From: Anadara kagoshimensis
Taxonomy: Eukaryota > Mollusca > Bivalvia > Arcoida > Arcidae
Direction of reading: 5' to 3'
DNA length: 64,000 nucleotides
Assembly (NCBI GenBank): GCA_021292105.1
Contig: CM037870.1
Location: 8,281,558 to 8,345,557 of the forward strand
In this document: in pieces, positions 1 to 10,595 of the stretch
Layout: the number at the start of each line of letters is the position of its first letter
How positions within the stretch are numbered: position 1 is the first letter of the stretch
Translations under genes and position numbers: made by a program
Notes under the pieces: model-generated
What the model was told of the DNA's origin: nothing
The model's database searches: none
The model's input: the letters and a program-made list of their open reading frames with translations, nothing else

Positions 1-2
1 TT

Positions 3-3000
3 TGTTTGGCTGGTACAGAACTGACCCATGAAGGACATTGTATAGAGTGCAGGGATGGCTATTTTAAAAGTCATGATGGGAAAGGTCTATGTATACCACA
101 TAATGTGTAAGACTTCATAATTTTCCTTATAATTAAATCTTGTATAACTTGTAGCTTGACTAGTTCTGCAGTCAGGAGGTGTACAGTGGAAAAATAAGCA
201 ATTTCATAACTTGATGTTTTCCAAATATTTTTCAGTTACCAAGTAAAGCTAAAGCAGTCTCTTGAGAGACAAATACCCCATGGCCCCAAAATTGCCAAAT
301 TGTTATTTGTAAGATCATTTCCCCCACTGGAAATTACTTTTATTTGGTAGTATTTAGGTAAAAATCACTGGTACCATTCAATATGTGCAAATTTAAGGTG
401 TTTTAGAATTGTTTGTAAACTGCATCTTGTATTCTCACTTGATACAATGTTACCTAATCTAACCAGTATTTGAAAGATTTAATTTAGATTATTCACCAGT
501 AGAGTGATCATCATAGTTAGTTAGTACAAATATATGTAACCTCATTGAAACCATCTGTGATTTACAATTGAATTTAAAAAAAAAATGTCACTTTTCATTC
601 TATAAATATTTAAATTTTGATTTTTAATTTGATGTTTTAGGTGTCATCCGCCCCACCAGGAGGTTGATTTTCATGGCAATAAAACATCTGACGTGACATG
701 CAGGCCTGCTCTTAGAAACACCTCTTCAACATTGATCTACGGAGAAAATGTTACCCCTTCTCATGTACCAGTCAGTCCTTACATCACAGATAATCCGGTG
801 AAAGCAAACAATTCTAGTAGGAGTAAGTATATTTAAGTTTGAAGACATATTTTTTATATGTAACAACAAAAAATGGGGAAAATGCAATGCCATACCAGGA
901 CGTAAACCCAGGACCTCCCTAATACTAGCAAGATGCTCTACCAACTAATCTACCTGGCAACCCATCATTTGCATCATATTCCACCCTGGGAACAACCTGT
1001 TGGTCGGCCACTTCTAAGGGTTGAATGAGCCCTCAAGTGTTACAGGAAAGGATAAAAATGGTGTGGCCCAATACTTTGCCAAAAAATAATAACTAGTAAT
1101 ATGTTTTTAACATAACCTCATATGTGTTTGTCTAATTGTCTTGTTTTGTGTGGTTGGTTTTTTTCAATACTACTGTAGGAACCACTGTGGCTATGACATT
1201 GAAATATTCTTTATATCCATAGAAAATCAAATAAATTTAAATAAAGCTTGATATTTTTCACTTACTTGTACCTAGTCGTAATGGGAAATCTGTATGCGCA
1301 TCCAAGATTTTCATAAAGTATGTCTGTAGAAAGGAAAATGTTGGCGGTATGGGGATTTTACACATGCGAAAATGACGATGTTTACACCGGAAGTGATGTC
1401 CTTGGTGACGTTTAGGTCATATGCGCAACAGAATCCACCATTCGCCTGATTTTTCAACATGTTAAATCCCCATAGCACCAACATTTTACCCTGTGCAGAT
1501 ATATTTTGGGCTAATCGCGGATGCGCATACAGATTTCCTGTTACGACTAGGTACAAGTAAGTGAAAAATATTTATCTTTATTCAAATTTATTTGATTTTT
1601 TATGAATATAAAAAGTATTTCACTGTCACAATCACAGTTGTTCCTACAGTAGTCAGTTGTATTTTAAGGAACATGGCTTTTCAGGTAGATGTGGGTATTG
1701 GTGATTGTTTACTTGTAATAATATTTAGGGACATTTATCTTATATATTACCGTATACATCATTTTTCTTTTCAGACTCAAGTAACACTGAACCAAATAAA
1801 GGTGCTGAGGAAAATGGTACAAAAACTAATGATGACAACAAGTAAGTGGTTATAGACAAACAATATTGACCTGTGCACATATCATTAATTTATAACCCGA
1901 GTTTATTTGTTCATTTTCCTGGGAGTTAAGGCCCTTTGACTGAAAAACATAAAACAGTTAAATTTTCTAAAACTCATGACCAGAGCCTAAATCTGATTTG
2001 ATATTTATCTTTTCTGTAGTCTGAAACTAATAGTTTATTCATTTTGTGAAATTTGCTTGAAAAATGCGAAACACATTTTTGTGTTAAATTTTGACAAAAT
2101 TGAAAAAATGCCTTCACAAGAAAATGCCTACTCAAAATTCTTGTTCAGAGTTATTTTTACAAATATATCAAGCACTTTTTTTACAAAAAAGTTTTTTTTT
2201 TACTTTTTTTAGCTGCTCTATAATCTTAAAACTAATTATTTATTCCTTTTGTGAAATTTGATTGAAAAATGGGTTGAGCTTTTTTGTGTTAAATTTTGAC
2301 AAGATTGAAAAAAGCCTTCATAATGTTATGTTCAAACAAAATTCTTGTCCTGATTAATAGGTGATGATGTCTCAATATAAGTGAAATCAAAACTACGAGG
2401 CACTTTTTTCAAAACTTGCATACCTGCTATCCCTCCCGATATGAGCGGGAATCTCTTGCTATGAAGACAAAAAATTTGGAATCTCCCGCTATCACTGCTT
2501 TGTCTGCGCAGGAGGTTAAAATCTCCCGATTTTGAAGAACTATATTGACCTCCATTTCAAAGTCTTCCTTCTTTTGAATTAATTACTTCAATTTCCAAGA
2601 TCCCCAGGCAATGATTGTTTGTCTATAGACACTAATTAATCTATCCACCTTTGGTTGATCATTAATGGTTAAATAAACAGCACAGGTACTGGATTAACAC
2701 TTGTGTCTATCGTGTATACATAGGTAAAAGCACTGCATACATGAAGCAACATAAATTGGACATTGCACTTCGATTTTATAAATAGAACTTTAATAATATA
2801 ACAGACCCATTTAAAATGTTCCTTTTTCATGAAATAAACCATAAATAAAAGCATTATTCGATTGCATGATGTTAAATAGTGAAAAGTCTCTGTTTACGTA
2901 AGGGAGATAACCCAAACAAGAAAAAAACTATCTATATTTATTTGTGATTTTTCAGTTTATTGAAAGACTGGAATTATTCTAGAATATGTTGTATTTATTC

Positions 3001-6000
3001 ATTCATCATTATGACATTAAACAACATAATTTTATTTATCTTTAGTTTAATTTTCAAATAAATGTATTTATTTATTTTTTAAATTATCCATTTACTGCTC
3101 AACTATGACATGAAAAATATCAGAAGCTTATTATAAAGTATTTATGTGCTTTTAACAATATATAGAGTGAAATAAAATGAAAAAAATAGTTTTAGTAAAC
3201 ATGCAGTCAGTGGATATAGTTTTTCAATATCTTATGAACATTTTGTAAATATTATTTAAAACTCTGAGAAACATTATGCTATGGGTCTCTGTGCAGATTA
3301 TTGAAACCTCAATGAAGAGTAAACAATTGAATACAGGAGTATGAATTGTGTTTTAGTCGGATTACACAGAAAAAGGTTGTTACACAAAATAATCTCCCCC
3401 CGACCAGCACTGCCGGGAGGGGGAAGAAGAGAGAGAGAGAGTAGATCTCCCTCTTTGGAGTCTCCATAGGTTGGCAGGTATGAACTTGGTGCAAAGCATC
3501 AACATTGATAGGAGATGTGCATATCATTAACCTGAGGTAGTTTGCTAATTTTCTAAAACACTTGACTTGAGCCAAAATCTGATGTGATATTTGGCTTTTC
3601 TATACTCTTAAACTAATAATTCATGCATTTCGTTAAATTTAGTTGGAAATGTGTCTCATGCAAAACATCAAAATTGACAGGAGATGTGCATATCATTAAC
3701 CTGAGTTTGTTTGCTTATTTTCCTGGGAGTTATGGAAGTTTTAAACATATGTGCAAATAAATGTATTTATTTATTTTTTTAAATTATCCATTTACTGCTC
3801 AACTATGACATGAAAAATATCAGAAGCTTATTATAAAGTATTTATGTACTTTTAACAATATACATAGTGAAATAAAATGAAAAAATAGTTTTAGTAAACA
3901 TGCAGTCAGTGGATATAGTTTTTCAATATCTTATGAACATTTTGTAAATATTATTTAAAACTCTGAGAAACATTATGCTATGGGTCTCTGTGCAGATTAT
4001 TGAAACCTCAATGAAGAGTAAACAATTGAATACAGGAGTATAAATTGTGTTTTAGTCGGATTACACAGAAAAAGGTTGTTACACAAAATAATCTCCCCCC
4101 GACCAGCACTGCCGGGAGGGGGAAGAAGAGAGAGAGAGAGTAGATCTCCCTCTTTGAAGTCTCCATAGGTTGGCAGGTATGAACTTGGTGCAAAGCATCA
4201 ACATTGATAGGAGATGTGCATATCATTAACCTGAGTTTGTTTGCTTATTTTCCTGGGAGTTATGGGAGTTTTGAACATATGTGCAAATCAAAAGAAAAGA
4301 ACCTGCTGGCAAGGGATCCCAATTCACTTAATTTGCTTATTCCTTATTCAGGTAAATAAACTTATAGACAGATATTTTTTTTTATTTTTAGGACTGTGAT
4401 GATTATTTTGATCATTGTGATTTTTGCACTACTGATATTGGCAATAGTTGTCTTGGTTATATGCTGTAAAAAGCGTTTAGGTGAGTCATGTATATTAACA
4501 CATACAATTTATTTTTATAGCATAATAAGTTTATACAATAAACCCATGTAATATAAATTGTATTACACACATGTTATATCACTCCTTTATCCTAGGTTAT
4601 AATGTTATGATTTGACCATACAATAAACCCATGTAATATAAATTGTATTACACCCAAGTAATATAACTCATGAATCCATGGTTATTATGTTACGATTTGA
4701 CCATACAATAAACCCATTTATTACATTATGATATGATTTTACTCTGAGACCTTTGTTTTGATTGGTTAAACTACTTGCACGTACAATTTCATCTTATTGC
4801 ACCCTGGAACATGATAAAACACCATATTGCATTAAGCCAATCAAATCCATCATATCCATGAACTGATATGATTCAACACCAGTGTAACAAATAGTTCTGC
4901 ACAAATGTTAGGAGGGATCATCACTGTGGCAAGTGGTGAACCCCATTGTGTGTTTTCAAAAATATATTCATGCAAGGGGAATTAAATTTTAATCTTCATG
5001 ATATCATCAACCGCTAGAATCATGAATGTTCATTTTATTCCCTGTTGGTATTTCTAGTTATACAGTCAATTTCTCAGTTTCGTAAGAATCAGAAATCTAA
5101 AGTTGATGGTGTAATGTTTTAATGTTGTTTAACATAGCATCAGCAATTTTTAGCTATTCATGATGAGAGCAAGTGTATTAAGTTCTTAGTATTAATTTTA
5201 TGACAGGTTTGTGTATGCATGAGGTGTGTGAGTGTGTTTTATGGTTTGCTTTGTACTAGCATAAACTTAGAGTATCTTTAAGGTGCTACACATACTATTG
5301 CTCAGGGGTCAGTATGCCACAGAAAAACGTGCCACTCCTCCCGTTATGTTATACTGACACTAGGTGAACCAGTCAATACTCTGTTATCTTAATTCCAAGC
5401 TCAAAGTATTTGACCCATATCTATTTTAAAGTATTGTGTATGAAAGGCCCAAGTTCAATTCCACAACCTCTCACACTTGGAGTCTTTCTAACACTGAGCC
5501 AGCAAGGTAGTAGAGAACTCTAAAGTGCACATTAGTACAAATCAGATCAGGAAAACGTGCACAAATTGGTCCGTGGGCTAGGTGGACCCACCGTGCACAC
5601 ACACACACCCTTCCAGGATCCTCCGACACCACCTTGTAGTCGACTTAACCTTGTACACAACATTAACTTGTTTTTTTTTTACAATTCTAGAGATTTTTAA
5701 CAAACATTTTCTGGTCATGAATCACTGATTAATTAATTAAAAAACTGATGGAATGTAAAACAACATTCAAACAACCAAACACCAACTTTCAGTTCCACAG
5801 CTTAAGCAAAAGTAAACTGTCAGGCAACCTTGACTTTTAACTAGTTGAAATAAGTTAAATAAATAAAATCCTGTTTAGTAAAAAAAAAATGAAAGTTGCC
5901 AATATTTGAAGAGAATGTTTTAGAATGATTTCATGCAATTTTATATATTTACTTTTTTTTGTTCTTAAAGAAGATCAGGCAGAACTATCAGAGTGGTCAA

Positions 6001-9000
6001 GTAGGTTATGTAATCTATACACCTCTCTCAGAAATTGCTCATGGCGAAATATTTCTGAAAGGAAATCAACACAACAACAGTCTGTCATGTACGATCCTGT
6101 TGGAAGTCAAACATCATTAACAAAGCAAAATGATCAGGAATCTACCACATACAATCCACCTGGAAGTCAAACATTAGTAAAAAGTCAGTGTGGGGAATCA
6201 GCTGAACAAGATAGTATCCTTTGTCCAAATAAACATAAAAGTAATGGTCACCTGTCATATAAAAAAAAACCTGTAAACCCAATGAAAGATGCTGATGCTC
6301 AGGCCTCACTTCAGTCATCTGAACCCGTTGAAGATGATGGAAATATTGATCCATATAAAACACTGGCCAATAATCCTTTAAGCTCAATGAATGATCAACA
6401 AAAAGAGAAAATAGATGAAAGTCAGGAAGAGGACAAATTTGAATCCTTCAAATCAAAACCACCAAATATGGATGAAGATACAGAAAATAAAGTTGTTGGA
6501 GAAAGAACAGAGATGTTTGAATTTAGGAATGATGATTCCCCAACTTTCTCCAGTAAAGATGATGCTGAAACAGGTCCAGCACTGGGTGGTATTCCAAACA
6601 AGCGAAAAGTCGAGAAAGATCAGATTTTTACTGATGTTGTCAATAGTAATTATATTCTATAGAGTTTTTACATATACTGTCTATTCACATTTAACAATTA
6701 ACATTCAGGTGGTTCGCAAGGACAAAATATTTGCAAAAGTTTATCGCCGTGAACTTTTTAGCTCACATGAGCTATTGCAATGGTTCCCCGTCCGTCGTCT
6801 GTCGTGCGTCGTGTGTTGTGCGTCGTGCGTTAACTTTGTACATTTTAATCATCTCCTCTGAAACTACCAAGCCAAATTTGATGAAACTTAGTGATTATGA
6901 TGCCTAGGTGAAGGCCTTTCAGATTTGCACAAATGAAAGGATTATGTCCCCTTGGGGCCCCAAAAAGGGGGAAATTGTGGAAATCTTTAAAAATCATCTC
7001 CTCTGAACTTACAAGAGATATAGCTTAGATATTTCATGTGAAACATACTTAGGGCACCTAGTTTCAGATTTGCACAAATCATAACTGTAGAGGCCAAAAT
7101 GGGGAAATGGCAAGGTACTTAAGGGGAAAATCGCTAAAATTAATGTATTTGTCAAAATATCTTGAAAACTATAAACTTTTTGTATAGGCATGTATATTGG
7201 AATATTGTAGGTATTGACCTAACGATCATTTTGATATATGAATGAAGGTCATAGGTTCAAAGGTCAAGGTCATAGCTGCGAATGAATATTTAAATGGTTA
7301 TCTCAAAAACTATAAACTTTTTGTATAGGCATGTATATTAGAATATTGTAGGCATTTGCACAACGATCATTTTGATATATGAATGAAGGTCATAGATACT
7401 TAAATGGTTGATTATCTCAAAAACTATAAACTTTTAGTATAGGCATGTATATTGGAATATTGTAGGTATTGGCCTAACGATCATTTTGATATATGAATAA
7501 AAGTCATAGGTTCAAAGGTCAAGGTCATAGACGCAAACGGATACTTAAATGGTTAATTATCTCAAAAACTATAAACTTATTGTATAGGCATGTATATTGG
7601 AATATTGTAGGTATTGGCCTTACGATCATTTTGATATATGAATGAAGGTCATAGGTTCAAAGGTCAAGGTCATAGAATTGAATGAATACTTCAATGGTGA
7701 ATTATCTCAAAAACTATAAACTTTTTGTATAGGCATGTATATTAGAATATTGTAGGCATTTGCACAACGATCATTTTGATATATGAATAAAGGTCATAGG
7801 TTCAAAGGTCAAGGTCATAGACGTGAACGAATACTTAAATGGTTAATTATCTCGAAAACTATAAACTTTTTGTATAGGCATGTATATTGGAATATTGTAG
7901 GTATTGGCCTAACGATCATTTTGATTTATGAATGAAGGTCATAGGTTCAAAAGTCAAGGTCATAGCTGCGAACAAATATTTAAATGGTTAATTTTCTCAA
8001 AAACTATAAACTTTTTGTATAGGCATGTATATTAGAATATTGTAGGCATTTGCACAATGATCATTTTGATATATGAATGAAGGTCATAGGTTCAAAGGTC
8101 AAGGTCATAGAATTGAACGAATACTTAAATGGTTAATTATCTCAAAAACTATAAAGTTAACTCTTTGTATAGGCATTTGTATTGGAATATTGTAGGTATT
8201 GGCCTAATGCAATTTTAATATACAGATGTTTTAGCTGTTTATAAATAATATATTGTAGCTAGACTTTAGATATGTTATATATAGCATACTTATATAATAA
8301 TTATTATAATTACATGTAATTTGCAAAAATACTTGCATATTATTGGCCCTTACTGCTGAAAATTTTGATATTCTCTTTTAAAAATGTCATTGACCATTGA
8401 ACCTCTGCATAAGATATGTACTGTGCCTCAGGTGAGCGTTAAGGCCCATGGGCCTCTTGTTTGAAAATGGTATACCGGTAATTTATACCAAATATTTAGC
8501 TAAATCCATATCACGAAAGTTTATAGTCAAGAAATGGTTTTTGTTTTAGAATCACAAGTGAAAGTTGGTCTACAGTAATCAATAAGGACTGTTGCTCAAG
8601 GCGTCCACTGGCTTAAACTCTGATGCTCATCATATCAAACTCCATCAGGGATTAAAAGTAGTTTGACTTATCTAATATTTTTATCTGAGTTGTTAGTAGT
8701 TAATAGCAGTTGAAATTAGAGAATAAAAATTATGTTGAAATTTTTAGCCAACCAGGAAAGTCAAACCTGTGTATAAAGTCCACCAAAGGGAACCTTTAAA
8801 AGTAGTTTTATGGGCAGGTGGCCCTTATATACAGGTTCTAATGACATGAATAAAGAGCAATGGGGATAAAATTTTACTGGTCTTTAAAAGTAGGTGACCC
8901 TTTTATCGTATATAGCGTTGGCATTTATTTTAGTGCTTTCATCCATTTAGGGACTTTTTTTTAAAAAATCAAGCGAGCAAATCTTTTTTCCTTGTAGGCT

Positions 9001-9239
9001 ATAATGTTGTCTTGGTAACATTGCTGATTTGATGCAAAACAACATTCAAACAACAAGCTTTAAAACTCCTTCAAGGGTTGAAAGCACTAGAATAAATGCA
9101 AAATGTTTATCCTGGTCACAGGTTTTTATTATAAATATATACAAAACTGAAAATTAAGTTGAAAAATGCTTTCTATAACATAACTGAATTTATGTTTTGT
9201 AAAACATGTTTCACTGTTGTGTCGACTCGGCTCTTCTTG

Positions 9240-9271
<32 letters not shown>

Positions 9272-9494
9272 TTACATTTAGACATGATATTTTATGTTTC
9301 AGTGTCTCCTTTGCTGGTATCAACGTCCACAGCTGTCACTTCACGGCTGCCTCCTGTGACCCAACCACATTCCGATTCACTAATGCTACCTTCTGCAGAG
9401 CCATTACAGTATGACTCCATTTATGATCAAGTATGTTTCAGGCTCAATAGGACAATTCACAACTTGCTTTTTTAACCAAATAATTTGCATAGGC

Positions 9495-9540
<46 letters not shown>

Positions 9541-10104
9541 ACTATAACAAGCAATCATAATGTGCTAATACAGTAATACTGCCAACTTTATCAAGTTGAG
9601 TGGTTTCCAGGTAGATAAATTTGAGTATTTATCTTTATATTGGTAGTCACAATATTGTTGATAAGTATAATGTCTCAGTATCTAAAATGGATATATAATG
9701 TCCAATAGTTTTTTCATTCCCAATTTTGATTACACATGTGATGGGAATAGATGGCTAAACATAAGCTGCTTACCCTTCCAGAGCACTCAGCCTCACTTCC
9801 CTGGTGGAAGATCACATATTAAACCTGATTTGCCAGCTTCGAAGTTTTTACTTTGGGATTGTGGTTTGGCTATGGATTTGTATGTTTAAATTTTTCATTG
9901 GTTGCCATGATAAATAATTCTGTTTAATTTAATCCTAACCTTTTAAAAGGAAACTGAATTAATCCTATTGTATATCTCGTTACGGTGCTTTTTTTTCATC
10001 TGTAAACATTTGTAAATTGTGAATATTTAAATAGTCTTAAGTAATGTTGATGTTATATCTTTTTATTTTAGGATAATGAGTCAGAAGCAGAAGACGACAA
10101 CTGA
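3..10104 (+). CDS. TNF-receptor-superfamily-like type I membrane receptor, 5' part missing
   Basis: Exons as read: 3-106 (partial), 641-822, 1775-1841, 4392-4480, 5971-6645, 9303-9430, 10072-10104. All junctions are GT-AG and phases agree, giving about 425 visible residues. The first two exons encode a cysteine-rich repeat with TNFR-type spacing (C, CxxC, a GYF-type core, then CxP, C and C). A Thr/Ser-rich stalk follows, with several N-glycosylation sequons (NKT, NTS, NVT, NSS). Exon 4 encodes about 22 hydrophobic residues (IILIIVIFALLILAIVVLVI) followed by CCKKR, a transmembrane helix with a basic stop-transfer. The cytoplasmic tail of about 280 residues is acidic and Ser-rich. It contains YDP, YNP and IYDQ tyrosines and one SQEE match to the known TRAF2-type [PSAT]x[QE]E consensus. 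No death domain is recognisable. The family call rests mainly on one cysteine-rich repeat plus the topology; another cysteine-rich receptor class is possible. Confidence 0.62.
870..965 (-). repeat. tRNA-derived SINE head, degenerate
   Basis: The minus strand reads like a tRNA 5' half: an A-box-like stretch (TAGATTAGTTGGTAGAGC) and a decayed B box (GGTCCTGGGTTTACGTCC). It lies in intron 2 of the receptor gene. A related head sits at 53370-53460, sharing the AGGTCCTGG stretch. There is no acceptor-stem pairing, so it is not a functional tRNA. Confidence 0.5.
1169..1653. mobile_element. Foldback MITE, 485 bp, arms about 145 bp
   Basis: The left arm (from ACTACTGTAGGAAC at 1169 to about 1308) is the reverse complement of the right arm (about 1508 to 1653), with scattered mismatches. 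The inner part of both arms reads CTTACTTGTACCTAGTCGTA and continues to TGTATGCGCATCC. It lies in intron 2 of the receptor gene. A fragment of the same arm recurs near 46165-46215. Confidence 0.75.
1860..2420 (+). repeat. Decayed, internally repeated segment related to the hairpin-ended elements
   Basis: Two diverged copies of a segment (about 1985-2115 and 2210-2310) share TTTGTGAAATTTG, GAAAAATG and TGTGTTAAATTTTGACAA blocks. The same segment is found inside the hairpin-ended elements at 10880-11000 and, inverted, at 52930-53060. This is probably an old relic of that family, in intron 3 of the receptor gene. Confidence 0.5.
3055..4289 (+). repeat. Tandem duplication, period 699 bp
   Basis: Positions 3055-3536 and 3754-4235 (482 bp) are almost identical, including a CCCCCCGACCAGCACTGCCG stretch and a (GA)n run. 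The 3' flank after each copy is also related. A recent local duplication within intron 3 of the receptor gene. Confidence 0.85.
4533..4722 (+). repeat. Minisatellite, about 85-bp unit, 2.2 copies
   Basis: ACAATAAACCCATGTAATAT starts near 4535 and 4620, and a third partial unit starts near 4706. The linking text TTATGATTTGACCATACAAT is also shared. It lies just downstream of the transmembrane exon. Confidence 0.7.
6640..6662 (+). promoter_or_regulatory. Weak splice donor followed by an in-frame stop (alternative 3' end of the receptor)
   Basis: Exon 5 can end at 6645 on a weak GTAATT donor, in phase 1. That matches the phase of exon 6, and the joined codon reads ATG (Met). If the donor is skipped, the frame stops at TAG 6660-6662 after five more residues (SNYIL). 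The receptor could therefore have two tails: a short one, and one extended by 53 residues through exons 6 and 7. Both are predictions without transcript evidence. Confidence 0.45.
6758..8462 (+). mobile_element. Hairpin-ended interspersed element, copy 1 (141-bp core type)
   Basis: The left end is TTTTTAGCTCAC with a small hairpin (AGCTCACATGAGCT). The right end is CAGGTGAGCG, then AAGGCCCATGGGCCT (palindrome), then CTTGTT. Between them lie a GTCGTC-rich stretch, a CATCTCCTCTGAAAC segment and a tandem-repeat core. There is no coding capacity. The architecture (terminal hairpins, tandem core, no transposase) fits non-autonomous Helentron-associated elements or the 'pearl'-like families of bivalves; the class is an inference. 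It lies in the receptor intron between exons 5 and 6. Confidence 0.65.
7135..8200 (+). repeat. Tandem-repeat core of hairpin-ended copy 1
   Basis: About eight units with a period near 141 bp (one short unit near 7385). Each carries AACTATAAACTTTTTGTAT, an AGGCATGTATATT stretch, and most also GGTTCAAAGGTCAAGGTCAT, a cluster of AGGTCA half-sites. Confidence 0.85.
9240..9270 (+). repeat. (CA)n microsatellite upstream of receptor exon 6
   Basis: A CA run ends 32 bp before the exon 6 acceptor AG at 9301-9302. Together with the CT run after the exon it brackets a small exon. Confidence 0.9.
9498..9537 (+). repeat. (CT)n microsatellite downstream of receptor exon 6
   Basis: A run of about 20 CT units starting 68 bp after the exon 6 donor (GTATGT at 9431). 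Confidence 0.9.
9743..9890 (-). repeat. FB foldback element, single-arm fragment
   Basis: Contains CTTACCCTTCCAGAGCAC, CTCACTTCCCTGGTGGAAG and GAAGTTTTTACTTTGGGATT, in the order of the right arm of the full FB element at 54890-55446. It lies in the last receptor intron, the only FB copy found outside the dehydrogenase/satellite half of the window. Confidence 0.7.
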
Positions 10105-10595
10105 ATACAGGCTATCAATATTACAGATCATGCATGATTGAAAATCATAGAATGGCTTTCATACAATATGGTTGTACTTAAAAGTGTGTACATGATTATT
10201 TTTCTGTCTTATAAAGTTACCATAGTTCTAGTATAACACAAAAGAAATCAAATGCCTTTTTGTTGCCATAGGGACAGGAAATGCAAGATGACACAAAGTA
10301 GTGGTACTGTTTTTATGGAAGAAAATATCTGAATTCTAGAAAGTTACATAACCCAATTCTATACATTTGAGAGTGGTCACAACTTACCAAGCATTCAATA
10401 GAATATTTTTATTATTATTATTATTATTATTTTTTTTTTTTTTTTTTTTTTGTATAGAAAAAACAAATTCTACAAAATGTGCCATTTTTACATAAAACTT
10501 ATAAGAAACACTGTCAACTTGAATGATCAAGAAATATAGGAAACATCTGAGGTATTTCTGTGGCAGAGATGATATATTGCTACGGTTCACATTTT
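10105..10595 (+). other. Receptor 3' UTR and downstream sequence
   Basis: AT-rich sequence after the TGA at 10102-10104. It holds an (ATT)n/poly-T tract at about 10409-10452. No clear AATAAA was found close to the stop, so the transcript end is not placed. Confidence 0.4.

Noticed and set aside
5925..5970. Use of ATG 5925 as the start of a separate 245-residue protein
   Set aside because: 5925-5970 is the intron end (pyrimidine-rich, AAAG acceptor). The frame enters exon 5 in the phase left by the transmembrane exon, so it belongs to the receptor gene.
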